From contig NC_049996.1 of the NCBI RefSeq assembly GCF_000003815.2, positions 10,748,838 through 10,812,837 on the forward strand: a stretch of DNA of 64,000 bases. Reading direction: 5' to 3'. The notes under the pieces are model-generated. The model was not told the DNA's origin and did no database searches. It saw only the letters and a list, made by a program, of their open reading frames with translations. The stretch's first letter is position 1; every line of letters begins with the position of its first letter. The stretch is from Branchiostoma floridae (taxonomy: Eukaryota; Chordata; Leptocardii; Amphioxiformes; Branchiostomatidae). Both the position numbers and the translations under genes were made by a program. Below are positions 34,668 to 47,609 of the stretch, piece by piece.

Positions 34668-36617
34668 TTATTTCATTCTAACCAGGACGAGAACCACCGC
34701 CCCCACCAGCCCCCACAGCAATGTCGTCTGCGGTGTCATGGCAACCGCCCCGGCGACGTTACACTTGTCCTCCCAGCAGCAGTCGACGCATGCGTACTTG
34801 TCGCCGGTCATGTCTGCGCGCCAGCATGGCAGGCCGCTCTCCTGCTCCAGCTCACAGGCAGACTTCACGGAACACGTCTTCTCTATCTTCATCTTCTGGT
34901 GCCACGGCTCGCGGATCTCTGGGAAAGGATGAAACATCATCAATTAATTGATTGATTGATTAATTGATTAATCAATACGTTCGTTCATTTATTACTACAC
35001 TAGTTCATAAATTAATCCATCCATTAATCATTCGTTGGACCGTTCGTCCGTCCATTCTTTCATTCATTCGTCCGTTAACGTTGTTCGTTCCTTCCCTCCC
35101 TCATTGTTTCATTAATTCATTTGTTCGTTAATTGGTTGTTCATTCATTTATTTACAGAGCTAGCATCCAAAACACAGTAGTGAGTATTTGACCCTATTCT
35201 CGACGTCTACCTCCAGCTTATAAAGTAGCTCTTTTGAACTTTATTGTTGATAAAACTTTGTTCTGTACTTGAGCAAAGTGTTTTTCAAAGAAAAAGTTTA
35301 TCTATTCATAGCAACACCCTTTCTTTCAGTCATATAAGAGTCATAGATGATCAATCATTGAGTCACGTTTGGTATCTGACAAACATATGCAGGATGTTGA
35401 GCGGTGTCTTAATTATTCCTGACGGTTCCCACGTAGTTCTCACGCGAGTTGATCTTTCTGAACAAGCTCTGACGTCAGAGATGAAATTAGTCGCAATCTT
35501 TCAATTTTATTATGCATGTAAATATCTGAGTCATCTACGCAAATTGCCAAAAAAGAGCAATGTATTAAGTACTATACCAGGTGCAGTGGTTTTGATAACG
35601 GCCCTATCACATAAGTGGTACGATTGTTGTACGATCGCACACTAACAGCATTCTTTGTATAGCCGTGCATATATTGTGCAAATTTCACTTGTCTCGTTAC
35701 AGAAAGTTAATGTTACAGAACTTTGTCGGGGTTAGTTTTGCCACAGCCTTACCTGAGTATCACCCTGCTTAGCTTAGGCTAACGTCACAAATAATGCCCA
35801 AGACTATTCTCTTTACGTCTTTTCTATCATACTTCTCGTACCGAAAGCTGCCCGGTCGAGCCACGGTATACCGGTAGGAAATGTGACGTAGGCCCGACCA
35901 GGATGATAATCAGGCTAGCTATAGTCACAGCCCCCTACGACGTCAAAATCGCACGACGAATGTGGCAACCTTTATGTCGGAACACGTTCAGTTCTGCGGC
36001 CCAACAGCCCACACAGAGTACAATTAAGAGTACTTTTAGTGAGAATGAAAACTCACTGTCGTAGTCGATGGTTGTCATGCAGGTGTCCATCTCAGCCTGA
36101 GGACAGTCCACCACCCACTTGTCCGTGTTACACAGCCGGTTGTCGTGCGTCTGTTCACACGAGTAACATTTCAGACTCAGTCCTAGTAGGAAGAATAAAC
36201 AAAAACGACAAACGTGTTTAGATCCCTGTTAGAGCATATTACAAAGAATTAGAAAGAATCGAAGAAAAACCAAACAACGACAAACATCTGTTTAGATCCC
36301 TGTTGGGGCATGACTAAGAATAAGAAAGAATCGAAGAAAAAATGACAAACTTGTGTTTAGATCCCTGTTTGGAGCATGACTAAGAATTTATTAATAGAAA
36401 GAATCGAATAAAAAACACAACGACAAACATCTGTTTAGATCCCTGTTAGAGCATGACTAAGAATTGTTGAGAATAAATGAGATTCGCCCATTCATTTGAC
36501 GGCTAGATATTCATCTTAAGTATGAACCGACTGACGAGAAGAACTCACGAAACGTTTCCTACCTGTTTTTACCAGAAATGCGACAAACAGCCACAGTGAA
36601 CACGTCCTCAGTGCCAT
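34668..36617 (-). CDS. Ly6/uPAR-domain (three-finger fold) surface protein, 3 exons
   Basis: Exons in transcript order: 36563-36617, 36057-36182, 34668-34918; 432 nt, 143 aa. Introns are GT-AG and phases agree (1, 1). Residues 1-18 (MALRTCSLWLFVAFLVKT) form a signal peptide. The next exon gives LKCYSCEQ, the standard opening of an LU domain, with further cysteines. The last exon carries CSVKSACELE and the closing YACVDCCWEDKCN, where C-x2-CC-x4-CN is diagnostic. A hydrophobic tail (TTLLWGLVGAVVLVLV) then suggests GPI-anchor replacement rather than a lasting membrane span. The family acts in cell-surface binding and receptor modulation; the partner is unknown. The orthologue cannot be named from sequence alone. 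Confidence 0.85.
34940..35150. repeat. low-complexity TTGAT/TTCATTCG tract
   Basis: ATTGATTGATTAATTGATTA passes into TTCGTTCATT/CCATTCATTCG runs inside the second intron of the Ly6 gene. Confidence 0.8.
35773..35895. mobile_element. partial MITE family A
   Basis: TTAGGCTAACGTCACA at the left and GGAAATGTGACGTAGGCC at the right, with CTATTCTCTTTACGTCTTTT and AAAGCTGCCCGG inside. The left CCGG block is deleted. Confidence 0.65.
36205..36470. repeat. tandem repeat of about 65-80 bp, 4 units
   Basis: GACAAAC followed by GTTTAGATCCCTGTT recurs at about 36207, 36278, 36343 and 36422, with AGAAAGAATCGAA in between. It lies in the first intron of the Ly6 gene. Confidence 0.85.
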
Positions 36618-36639
36618 GCTGGTCGTTGCAGAGAAATGA

Positions 36640-37540
36640 ACAAAACTGCTTCTAGATCTTTTTCCTGCCTGTGACGTGCTTTCGGACAATGCGATACTGT
36701 CAAAACAGATCAAGCCATTCTTTACCAACTGCCTAATGTATCGTTTCCACTATATGAATAATTGATACCAACAACGCAATGGCATAACTCAGAACAATTA
36801 ACCACACACGCCATCGAGTGTCCCTATTGTTGAGAAAGAATGCTGCACGGTTCCCGAAGGTTCTTTGCGGTTGGATGTACGTGAGAATTTTTAGCTTTCT
36901 GTATTGTCAGATGCAATCTTTGTTCTCTTGAACAACATATTGACTCGTATTGGTACGCTTGTTGTAGTGCACAGCGAATAATCAATCGTATAGCCATACT
37001 CATAGCAATACACAGAAAACCAGAACCAGATGTTGAAAATACAGTTGACCCAAGAATAGCAGTGAAGACATTCAAGATGACTGCAATAAAAGATTTGAAA
37101 CCGTTAAGAATGTCTAAACGTCTTTCTTGTTCATATATCTGTCATCTGCTTAAGATCCTCGTTGACTGAAGATCTAGACATGTCAAACTGATATCAAAAC
37201 TGCTGTAAGATAAGTGAGTACGCTGCAGCTGAAATGTAAACGTTACAAACATATAGTAGCACCAGGTTGGCATGAGCTGCACATGTCCAACAATATTTCT
37301 TAATCGCCTTTAACAACAGTAGAAGTTACTTCATTCATGATAACTTGCGTGTGAGAGGTTTACTAAAACTCAGTTTCTTTAGTCACCTGCTGTTCAAGTA
37401 ACGGTCTAGTCTTTGTTTAAAAAGTTAAAACACTTCCCACACGATGTATAGGATAGTGCACACCTTCGTTTCTATAGCCCTTAGGCCAAGGTTTTTATCT
37501 ATTGTACGTTCTGAGTGCTAAAAAGAGAAAACACTATGTA
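36640..37540. other. no gene seen
   Basis: No supported feature; the 83-codon minus-strand frame at 36824-37075 has no recognisable domain. Confidence 0.45.
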
Positions 37541-37625
37541 TGTTTGGTATGACCCGACAAGGCTTTGAAATCGCGACCTCTTGAATGTAAAGAGAGCACT
37601 CTACCCACTAGGCTGTTGTACCGGT
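37541..37625 (-). mobile_element. tRNA-like SINE head
   Basis: On the minus strand GCCTAGTGGGTAGAGTGCTC (A-box region) is followed by GGTCGCGATTTCAAAG (B-box region) at tRNA spacing. It is not a tRNA gene: no cloverleaf closes. Confidence 0.6.
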
Positions 37626-38061
37626 GTCTGGCCTTGGTGCTGAAGGAGACATCTGTGGCGCCGCTTTGTTTTTCTACCAGTCTGTACTCCGTTAGAATGT
37701 GTGCGGACTAGCCTGCTGTTCCAGAGTTACTTCTTCCTTAGACTGACTCTGACAACAACGCCGTGGGCGAGGAAAGCCGACGAGACAGTCTACCAGTTTA
37801 GCTAGAAGTGTGCACCATTTGTTTTTCTCTTCAAGCCACCACAGACAAGTGACATCTTACCGGCGAAACAAGGCAAACCAATTTCTGCAATAAGACCTTA
37901 GGTTTCGTTCTATTCTTTTGTCAATGCTGAGCCAAAGCATAGATTACCAGATAGATTACCTATCATGTGGTTGACATATTTAGTTGAAAGTTTCTTATAG
38001 CTTACGAAAAATCTTTTTTTTACAACCGACGATAAATAATTAAACGTACTGGAAACAATTA

Positions 38062-38118
38062 TAAAGAAGAGTACTTAACCAAAGAGAATGAAGAAGAGTA
38101 CTTAACCAAAGAGAACAC
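38062..38118. repeat. short tandem duplication, about 29 bp twice
   Basis: AAGAAGAGTACTTAACCAAA then GAGAA occurs twice in a row. Confidence 0.85.
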
Positions 38119-39223
38119 AAAATCAGCACGGGCGCATTCAAATGTAACAAATAGGGAAATTGCGCCAAGCAAATATGTTTGCACTTGATATGTTCAGACT
38201 TTGTAACGATCTGACAAAACGTGTCATCTTTCAATACGTAACGTATGTTCAGCAAACTTCAACTCGACACCAGACGCATTCACGGCAATTTTACAAACGA
38301 CTTGAATATGCTAGCGCGTGTTATCTAGCAGCACGCACATTGATAATGCCTATTGAGAAGCCTTAGTCTACAAAAAAATGGGTAAGTCTTTCCACAAATC
38401 TTGGCACCAACTACAAACACGTCTAGCGTCACGTTATGTTCTCTGACAAAAGGGGGTAATAACTTGGATCCTTGCAAAGCTGAGGTCTTAAAGAAGACGT
38501 GATGGCATGCTTAGAAGTTAAAGACGTGTTGAACAGTGGGTAGATTTGTCTGTTGATGTTAACTCCCAGTGCGGAAGATTGGGCTCAATTCAGCGAGATT
38601 ACGGGGCTGAATTGCGATCATCTGCCCTTTAACATCGCGGCATCTATAGGGATTTCATCTATTTCTATACAGCTGGAGTCAGACAGTGTGGCATCGCCTA
38701 CAGCCAGGCAATTTTAGCCGCGTGTTTGTTCTGATGAACTCTAGATGAGGATGTCCCAATTGCCACCAAGCTCAGTATAGGGGCATCCTTACTAGATAGC
38801 TCCAAACTACACTTACAGCTAAATGTGCAAAGGTTGACAGGTTGTTCAGTGTAATATAACCAGCTGCTGCCTTACGTGTTATGCCTTGAGGTGGTTATAC
38901 CGACTATACAGCTGTCTATAACGGAATTTACACATGGCAAAGATTTAGGACTCAGAATGCATCGAAATGAGAGACATTGGATTTCTAGCGCAATTCCGTA
39001 GCCTAATTGGTAAGGTTGTGAGAGCAAAAAGTTTATAATATAAAGTACTGAACCTTCTTTTATTCTATGCGTTAAAATATCAAACTTCAGAACCAATAAA
39101 AATGTAACTGGTGATGTGTCTCAAAAGTAGTGGAATACAAAGTACGAAGTTCGTATCTAATTATACCTTCTTAGCGCAGTTTTGACAATGTTCCTCGGAA
39201 AATTTCGACTTATGCTATTAAGC

Positions 39224-39302
39224 ACGCACGCACACACATTCATCCACGCACAGACGCACATACACACACACACACACACACACGCACACACATACACACA
39301 TA
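39224..39302. repeat. CA microsatellite
   Basis: Imperfect (CA)n with GCA interruptions. Confidence 0.9.
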
Positions 39303-39309
39303 TGCAAGA

Positions 39310-42300
39310 TGCACAGAAACGCTCAAACTCAAACTTTCAGACACACAAACATATAATTGTCCTGAAAAAGATTACCACTGTGCTCTACACGCCGCTATAT
39401 AGCTTAACCCTTCTATACAATAATCCAAGTAAACTACCAAACATCAATAAAGAAAACTGCACACTGTAGTTCGTCTGTGACACACTTTTTGTGGAGATGT
39501 ACAGAAGTTTCTGCACGGCTTAAATACCGTTTCGACTCTCTTATCACGTCCAGCAGGTGTTTTCCAGTCTTCCTGTTGTTCTTTGTCATACTTAGAGAGA
39601 AGTGACTTTGAGTACTATTTCCAGTGTTCTTGAGACCTCTTTGAGTTGTATTTTCAAGAAACCTTTTACGAAATGTGGTAATTTTCTGACAGACATAGTT
39701 TCTTGAGGGTTCAGACGAGGACGATGCAGGCGAAGTCTGTATGTGAATTTAAAGTCTCTGCGGTTGCTGCCATAGTTCCTAAAGACTTTTAACGGTTAAA
39801 ATGATATCATAACCCATAATTGCTCCGGTTGGTTCGATTCATTCAAGCTAAATAACGCCAGTTTAAGCTAAATAACGCCAGTTTATTACCTGATACACTT
39901 ATGTCTATGTGGTGTTGTCATCAAAATCAAATTCCCAGTAGGGAACAAATATGGAAACTTTGTTTTAAGATAGACCATGGGCTATGAAAATCCCGTAGCC
40001 CTTTTTGTATCTTAGCATGTGGAACCATAAGGACTTGCACCAAATACGATGCCGGCAGCCAGCAGTATATATAGATTAAATGTACCAGCAGCTTTGACAA
40101 AAGCGGAGAATGTGTATGATTCTGTGTTCAACTTTCATTGTACGGCCGTTTTTCTAACAGTTCCTATGGTTGGTAATCTGAAGGCACACGTTTCACACTT
40201 TCACATCAATCAATGTATGTGTTGACAAAACAGAAACAAACACTGGTGTACTTAGCGTAATCGGTAAAGCCACATAAGAAACATATCACGAATACTAGGA
40301 TTATCTTGATTCATTGAACTTGCCAAAAAGTGTTTTCATGTTTCTCTCAGAAATCCATCAAAAGATTAAGTCCATGATAAAGACTGATGGGTCCTTTTAG
40401 AGTCGTGAGAAGAAAATAGCTCAAGGAGACATCTGAACATGCTCCATGAATTCACCAAAGCGATGCTGCCTCCATGTATTTGTTGGTCCTCGTGAAAGAG
40501 CATCACTGCTTCTCACATCTTCAAAACTTTCCTTATTCCATTCCTTTTGTTTCCCTGTAGAACTTCTCAATCTTTTCACCATGAATATCAAGACTGATAA
40601 AAGTTTTAAGAAAAGTAAAGCGACTAAACTGTTTATCATCATATCTTATCGCTCCATCTCTGAATACAGCAACAGGTTGCCTCGTTGTAGCCTCGTATTC
40701 AGCCGTATTGTAGCTCCCGAGTCTCTTATGTCCTGTGCGTAATACGGCTGGATACCAGGCTAGCCTCTTTGGCTTCTGGTGAGTTTATTCGACCATTGTC
40801 GATTTTACACATTTAGAGTTCCACACCCCGTCGGGATTTCATATAGAGCCTGTCGATATGATTGCCAGCTACTCCCTTTAATGCACTGTCTGGAGGCTAA
40901 TCCACTGACAAGTCCACGGGGATCTGTGAAATAATTGCTGAGTGGAGCCCGCGTGTCGGCACGGCCGGAACCCACAAATCAACCATGCATTGGAGCTGCG
41001 GAACTGGCCAATGAGAGGCACTTTGCTGCCGCGCCTCTTACAAGACTCCCGCGTCGCCAGGAAAAACACAACAACAGCCGAGAACAAGGCAACTGGTCGG
41101 CATACAACATTCTGACAGAAAATGTGAGTACCTTTTACAACTTCTGACCATTTTAAAACTATCCCTCCCCCGTAGAAGAGTTGTTGGTCGTTAGTTGTTA
41201 GTATTAGGTAGTTAATTGTATTAGAGCTACGATGACTTGATTTTGGTGAATCTTAAAATGTGGGTCTTCTACTGATGACGGCGTTTGCAAGAGTGCTGCC
41301 AGAAAGATGTAAATTCTTCCAATTAGCTAACTTACGTTTATTCAAAATGCTGCACAAAGTTGATTGAAAACAACGAAAACTAGGCAAAGTTCTTCCGGAC
41401 AAGTCGAAAGGAACGAGAGAGCGCCATGCATTGCCAGTAAGTGCAGAATAGAGGTATCATCACTAGATAGCTTCAAACAACGGAGTTAGTTTGCAAAGAT
41501 TAGAAGCAGTCGTGCAATACCGCCGCGTCCCGTACCTGCGAAGGGCGGTCATACCGGCTATACAATACAGACCACGGTAGACCAAGCCTTTCTTTGTAAA
41601 ACACGTCCTTGGAATATTCTTTGTAAAATGCCGGCTGTTAAAAGCTGGAAAGAAATTGAAAAAAATGAGATAAATTTGAAAATCTTTGTAAATGAAATAA
41701 CTAGAAATGGCATGACATAAAAGTAAACGCGTTCACTTATTTGCAAGATCAAAGATCCAAGAAAAATATGAGTGTTTAAATCAATTTGATTTTCTTCGCC
41801 ACTTTTGATAACAGTCATTAAACTGCAAGTTTTGCAACCCAGCAAAAAATGCTGCAAATGAAACAAAGAGCAAACGCAGTTTCACACTATGAGACACATC
41901 ATGCATATGTAAAAATGAAAAATGTTTATGCGGAGAAAAAAGACTAAAGATTCGACGTTAACCACGCCGTAAATAGCAACCCAGATGGGCTGTTCTTTAC
42001 TGTAATGTGTTCTCTCACTCTTAAGAGTCGTTAGTATATATTGCCTTTCAATTAGCACTATATACAGCGCGAGGATGATAGAGACAGAGGATCATAGGCT
42101 CAGTAAAAGTACATCATTACGGACTCTCACCGTAAAATCTTTAAACGTCCATTCTTCAATACGCGAAATGAGGTGAAATGCTTGTCAAACTTTTATTAAC
42201 GCGTAGTTTTGATCACGTTTTGATAAAAACGTTCACGAAGTTTACAAACCTCTACGCTAAGAGCATTATTGTTGGTTACCTGCTTGTTTTACAATGTAAC

Positions 42301-42600
42301 CGTTCTGTAGGACAACATATAATGGACATCTGCTAAACACCGGCGTCATGAAAAAAAATTACGTACCAAGAAACTACAATGCTGCGACAGGACGAGCCTG
42401 AAAACACCAACATTACAGAAAACGATGCCATTAAACAATGCGGTAAGAGAGATTCCATAAAACCCCAGGGGAAATAAGTGTGGTAATGGTATGGAACAAA
42501 TGGCTGTAGAGATTGCCAGTAGTGTTTCGACTCCACCGTAGACTCCGTAATCATCTATACCGTACATGCCGTATGTGTGCGGGGAGTTTACGCGTTACTC
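39310..42600. other. no gene recognised
   Basis: A 20-bp unit (AAGCTAAATAACGCCAGTTT) is doubled near 39846-39886. Around 41000-41125 a GC-richer patch with CCAATGAGA and a GTGAGT donor could be a 5' exon. It might even be an upstream exon of the orexin gene at 47 kb, but nothing links them directly. Confidence 0.4.
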
Positions 42601-42620
42601 TGTAATGACTGAAAAATTGA

Positions 42621-42768
42621 CATAGGAGAAATTCAATACTTTCACACAACCAGTTTTTATTTACGTTTTGATGTCTCTCAGACGCCTTCCTCAGAACTAC
42701 TGAGAGACATCAAAACGTAAGCAATGTAAGTACAAACTGGTTGCGTTAAGTTAAAGAATTCTCCTATG
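42621..42768. mobile_element. hairpin MITE, about 148 bp
   Basis: CATAGGAGAA at the left and TTCTCCTATG at the right, with AACCAGTTTTTA/TACAAACTGGTT and ACGTTTTGATGTCTCTCAG/CTGAGAGACATCAAAACGT as nested inverse blocks. Confidence 0.9.
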
Positions 42769-42930
42769 TGCTATATTCTACCAACCACATGAATTTATTT
42801 CTTTTTTTCTATTTGGTTTTGGACAGACAAGGACAATGTGGCACTGCAGTCAAGTCGGTAACTTAAATCAATAGTGCCACATGCACAGTACAGACAGAAT
42901 GTAAAGGAAGTCTTTCCTTTTACCTCCTCG

Positions 42931-43083
42931 ACCAAAGTCGGGTACCTATTTTTCACCTAGGTGAAGTGATGAAGGTCGTTTAGAGTGCCTTTCCCAAGGG
43001 CACAACGTCGAGGGCACGGTGAGTATCGAACTCGGGCCCACTAGATTCCGTGTCGAACGCTCTACCAGTTACACCACACCGGA
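42931..43083 (-). mobile_element. tRNA-headed SINE (GGGAAAGGCACT body)
   Basis: On the minus strand GTGTAACTGGTAGAGCGTTC and GGCCCGAGTTCGATACTC are clear A- and B-box regions. The body has TTGGGAAAGGCACTCTAAAC and AATAGGTACCCGAC. This is a different body from that at 24.4 and 60.2 kb. Confidence 0.85.
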
Positions 43084-43948
43084 CGCCACATAATGAGTGA
43101 AATGATATAAATTAGAACGTTCGAACATGTTTTTCCCACATATATATACAACTTAACATGATTAAACACTGTCTGAAGTTCCAGCCAAGCATTACAGTAT
43201 TTGCAACCTCAATCATAGTAGGTAAGATAGTGGATAAAGGACTGGCTCTTAAGTTGCGATTGTCGTATTGACGTCATCAAAACCCGATAAGACAGAAGTT
43301 AAGATCTTTGTACAAATCTAAGTAATTCTTAAAGATAAGGCAACCAATGAAGCGAATCTGTTTGTACGCACAAAGTACTTTCTCAAGTTGGAAGATTTGG
43401 TCAAAACACATTATTCTTGTCCAAAAGTTTTTATTGTACTTTCTTTGGATAAGTACATTTCTCAACAGAAGAGCGTGTACATGTGTGAAGATCTTGTATA
43501 GGGCTGACATGTGGAAATGAAGCCATTATATTTGTGTGTAGCGCATACTGCAATTCAAACATGATTTATGTCAAGGCTATTCATCGTAAGGACATATCTG
43601 TAGGGGAAGATTTCACACAGGCAGTGGACGAGATAACATGTAGTCAATGGCGTAAGTTAAGTTGGAGCCAGGCATTGTAATCAGCTTTCAACGTATGACT
43701 GCAAAGACTTTTACTGAATATGATCATGTGAGTCTTTCGCTTAGACAAGCGCCCTCAGCGGCAAAGGCAGGCCTGTATGTGGATTATACTCAAATCTATC
43801 TATCAAACAATCTAGTCATGAATGAAATTCGAAATGGTATGGTACAACTCTAGATCTAGTACAAAGCTTTAATATGGTCTTCATAAGAGTCCAGTGAGCA
43901 TGGTTTTCACGGCTGTAGTCAAGAGAAAATCGGTGCCACAACACCAAG

Positions 43949-44310
43949 TAAGGCTAAGGTCATATTTCCAAACCGGGCTCCGGCCGGGTAGCTTTCGGAA
44001 ACGAAAAATATGATAAGAAAGGCAATAAAACACACAAAATGTAAAAAAAAATTGCCAGGAGCATAATTTCTGTATATTCCTTGGAAAACACTTTTTGAAA
44101 ACGGGACCTAAGCCTAAGGCTAACGTCACATTTCCAAACCGGGGCCCAACCGGGCAGTATGTGGAAACGAAGAATAGAAATGTATTCATGCAAATATACA
44201 CAAACAATGCTCACGACTATTCTCTTTACGTCTTGTGTAGTTTGGTGTCTTTAATATCATACTCTTCGTTTCCGAAAGCTGTCCGGCGGGGCCCAGGTTT
44301 GAAACATTTG
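43949..44310. mobile_element. two back-to-back MITE family A copies
   Basis: The first copy runs 43949 to about 44116 (AAGGCTAAGGTCATATTTCC to GGGACCTAAGCCT). The second starts at once with AAGGCTAACGTCACATTTCC and ends near 44310 at GGGGCCCAGGTTTGAAAC. Confidence 0.75.
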
Positions 44311-44319
44311 GAACGGCAT

Positions 44320-46100
44320 GGTCACATTTGTCATAGATTGTCGTCTGGTTTTGATGTTGTTGAAATTTTTAAGCAGGGTGTGACACATCCGGCCTCCAAC
44401 TAGGATGTAAGACACTTTCAAGACTATCCCAAGATTGCCGTCAGTTCGTGATCGTACGACGAATATGACTGGGCCCAAAGTAGAAAGGACAGCAATTCCT
44501 TCTTGTATATGCGTGCAATGTATAATGTAGTCGTCAATGAACAACATTACCGAAAGTCTCATTTTGTGCTTTCATACAAATCCTACATAGAGTTTGAAAA
44601 AAGTTGAAACGTTTATGTTCTTACAGATGGGAGAAATTCCGAAAACCGTAAGCTGCATTCACATGGCTATAAGTTGGTTTTCGGTTTGAACTGCTCATGT
44701 ACAGCGTGAATGTGCATTGTGGGTAATATGTCAAAGTTCAAGGTCCCTGATACATAAAAGAATCACAATCATCTAGACATGGTATCAAGCATGGCCCGGA
44801 CAAGAACTATTTGCGCTGTCGGAACCTTGAAGTGGCTCATTACACTGTCCTTTCTCCAACTGATGAACTTTAGCGTAAAGCGAAGACGGAGATCAGTGTA
44901 CAGAAATAGCCGAGGGGCAACTTAAGGTGAAAGACGAACATCTATAGAGCAGACCTTATATCGAGAACATGCACAAATATGGACTGTAATTGTAGTGCTT
45001 TCTCGGAGAATTAATGACAGTTTTGCATCCCAAACAGATGAAAACAGTTCATTGTTCGCTGACTTACTACGAGCTTCTGTTTCTATAGAGAGAAAGGATG
45101 CCAATCATAGGCGTAGTAGTGAAGACCTCTATGTACCCTTCGTCAGTAGCCTAGGTTGACTCTTACCACACGCCCCTTTAGTATTTGTGATAATAAGAAA
45201 AGTCGATAGGTAGCGTTGCTTATACATGCGACAAAAGAGATACGTTGGCAGGACCTCTATCTTGGAAAAGAAATGGCAAAGACATGTACTGCCCTACCGG
45301 TGATGATCGGCAGATGGCATTTCTTCCTGAGATTGCTCTAGACAGCGTTACGCGTTATGAGCCATAAAAACAGGTTGATAAACATCAAACGTTCATTAAC
45401 TATCAGCACAATCAATAAAGTTATAATGCGCCCTAACTTCTCATTACTTCACAGGTACCCCGTTAGCAGTTTTGTTACACTTAAAACCACAAACTGTGAT
45501 TATACTACTAAACTTGAGTGCCTTATGTCCATGGAGATTTGAATTTAAGTGTTATCTATGGCTACGAAATCTACTGTTGATTGCAATAATGCCACAGTTT
45601 GTCAAACAAGTAATCTAAGTTCTTCATCGTTGCCATCAAAGTGGTGCCAACAGCCAAACTAATTTTACCCTGATTACACGTGGGTTACCGTACCAGGCCC
45701 TTTGGCAAGATGGCGCGTAACTTTGGTCACCTCAATCTTCTCTCATGGAAGACAGTTAGAGGCTGAAGACCATATCTCAGATATGACATCATTACATCAT
45801 TACCTCCGTGAGCGCTTATGCAAATGAGTACTATGACGTCAGTGAGTACTGGACAATGAATGTGGATGTCATGACCCCAGCGTTCTGTAACATAGACGTC
45901 CACTATGTATATCTGTAGCGCGGTTTCATTTCAACTAACCCCTATAAGTCGTGATGATGCCAACACTGGATGGTACTGTTGTAGTAATACATTGACACGA
46001 CAATGTCATTGCTAAGTATCCATTAAAGTCTTAATTACACTATTACGCAAATGTTACATTACTGGTATAAGCTTGCAAACAATTAGCATTCATCTTCATT
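44320..46100. other. no gene recognised
   Basis: CAAGATGGCGC at 45706 is YY1-like. TGACGTCA at about 45834 is a CRE, followed some 70 bp later by TATGTATAT. It is a possible promoter on the plus strand upstream of the orexin gene, not proven. Confidence 0.3.
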
Positions 46101-46101
46101 A

Positions 46102-46373
46102 AGAGTCTCGGTCTATACCGATGTGGAGAAAGATGCTGTTCTATCTTAATTCATCTCTTATTGTAGAGTCTCGGACTATACTAGACTATAGCGATGTGAG
46201 GATAGATGTTGTTCTATCTTAATTCATCTCTTAATGTAGAGTCTCGGACTATACTAGACTAAAGCGATGTGAGGATAGATGTTGTTCTATCTTAATTCAT
46301 CTCTTATTGTAGAGTCTCGGACTATACTAGACTATAGCGATGTGAGGATAGATGTTGTTCTATCTTAATTCAT
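46102..46373. repeat. 73-bp tandem repeat, about 3.7 units
   Basis: AGAGTCTCGGACTATACTAG with GATAGATGTTGTTCTATCTT recurs at 46165, 46238 and 46311; the first unit at 46102 is diverged. Confidence 0.95.
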
Positions 46374-46764
46374 GTCTGCTTAACTGTTGAATATGTAATC
46401 TGTAAACGTAAATCAGTAATCACAGGGATACGTGCAGGTCGCAACTGCTATTGCTACCGTGAAAAATGGTGGAACAAAAATGCATACTCTTTGGCTTGTT
46501 TGTATGTTTGTATGTCAGTGTATCCATTAGAAGAACCTCTTGATGGATTGTGATGATATTTGGTACATTAGTAGATGTTATGAATACGGAGGACAACGTC
46601 GATGTTGGGCCCTCTGTCGACTGGCCTTGGTACTGCAACAAAAGTTCATTTTTAGCATCTTTTGTCCTGGACATGCAATGGTCTTAGTATAGTCGATTTC
46701 AATAACTGAAATGCATATGAGCATCTTTGGAAGATGTTCTTGGATAAACTTAAGAATCTGTTAA

Positions 46765-46995
46765 TGACCTACGCCACATTTCCAAACCAGGGCCCGGCCG
46801 GGCAGCTTTCGAGAACATAAAGTAAGATATAAAAGGCAGCAACCTACACAAAACGTAGAGAGAATAGTCATGGACATTTTTTGTGTATATTTTTAAGCAA
46901 CACGTCAGCAGATTACGTATATGTATGCATTTCTATTTCTTGTTTCCACAAACAGTCCGGCCGGGCACCGGTTTGGAAATATGACGCTAGCCTTA
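46765..46995 (+). mobile_element. MITE family A copy just before the orexin exon
   Basis: Left GACCTACGCCACATTTCC, right GGAAATATGACGCTAGCC, with GGGCCCGGCCGGGCAGC and GTCCGGCCGGGCACCGG inside. It ends about 38 bp before the acceptor of the orexin exon at 47034. It contains a TATAAAAG string at about 46832. Confidence 0.8.
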
Positions 46996-47037
46996 TTAGG
47001 AGTATTTCACCATGTTTCTTCCCATCTGCACAGCTCA

Positions 47038-47565
47038 ATGGCTGGCAGGCAGGTTGCTGTCGCTGTGTTGGTCGTGGCCATGCTGTTCCGCTGTCGCGCC
47101 CAGAAGCCAGCGTGCTGTGAGTCCGGCTCATGCATCTGTCCTTACGTCAGCCGCCTGCACAGCCCGGGGAATCATGGTTACGGGATTCTGACGACGGGGA
47201 AGCGACAGTGGAGACACGGCCCGGCCACTCTGTCACCTGATCAACTTGTCACTGCGTCTCACGGACAGGGCGTCCCGGTTTTAGAGGGTTCAGACAGGTG
47301 AAATAACTATGTTTGAACTTCAACTTGAAATATACATAGAACAATGCTAAACTTTCTTCCAAACAAAAGTATACATGGATCAAATTTTCAACGACCACTG
47401 TCGATATCCGCGTATACTGATGAGTTGGAAGAAAGTTAAGCATTGTACTATAACAACTACCAACACAGATTAGCTTCCATAATGAAATATACTTGTAATA
47501 TCTTATTTTGCAGGTTCGCATGCACCCATAGTCTAATTGGAATTACGTGGGCTCGTAAACAATAG
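47038..47565 (+). CDS. orexin/hypocretin-type neuropeptide precursor 1, 2 coding exons
   Basis: Coding exons 47038-47297 and 47514-47565, 103 aa. An acceptor (TCTGCACAG) ends at 47033, four bases before the ATG, implying an upstream untranslated exon. Residues 1-21 (MAGRQVAVAVLVVAMLFRCRA) are a signal peptide. Cleavage would leave an N-terminal Gln able to form pyroglutamate. The mature peptide has CC-x4-C-x-C, the orexin-A disulfide spacing, then GNHGYGILTT-GKR, giving C-terminal amidation after Gly and dibasic cleavage. The precursor tail has no second clear peptide. The second intron (CAG|GTGAAA ... TTTTGCAG) is in phase 2 and the last exon ends WARKQ. ATTAAA strings follow at about 47620. 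Orexins act through class-A GPCRs in arousal and feeding in vertebrates; the role here is not known from sequence. Confidence 0.9.
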
Positions 47566-47609
47566 GTGTGGTAGAGACATAGGAAAAATACATACGACAA
47601 GGAAAGCGA

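Noticed and set aside
35244-35645. 133-codon plus-strand frame
   Set aside because: Lies inside the Ly6 intron on the other strand, has no recognisable motif, and is likely chance.
37541-43083. Possible tRNA genes
   Set aside because: A and B boxes are present but no full cloverleaf forms and SINE bodies follow.
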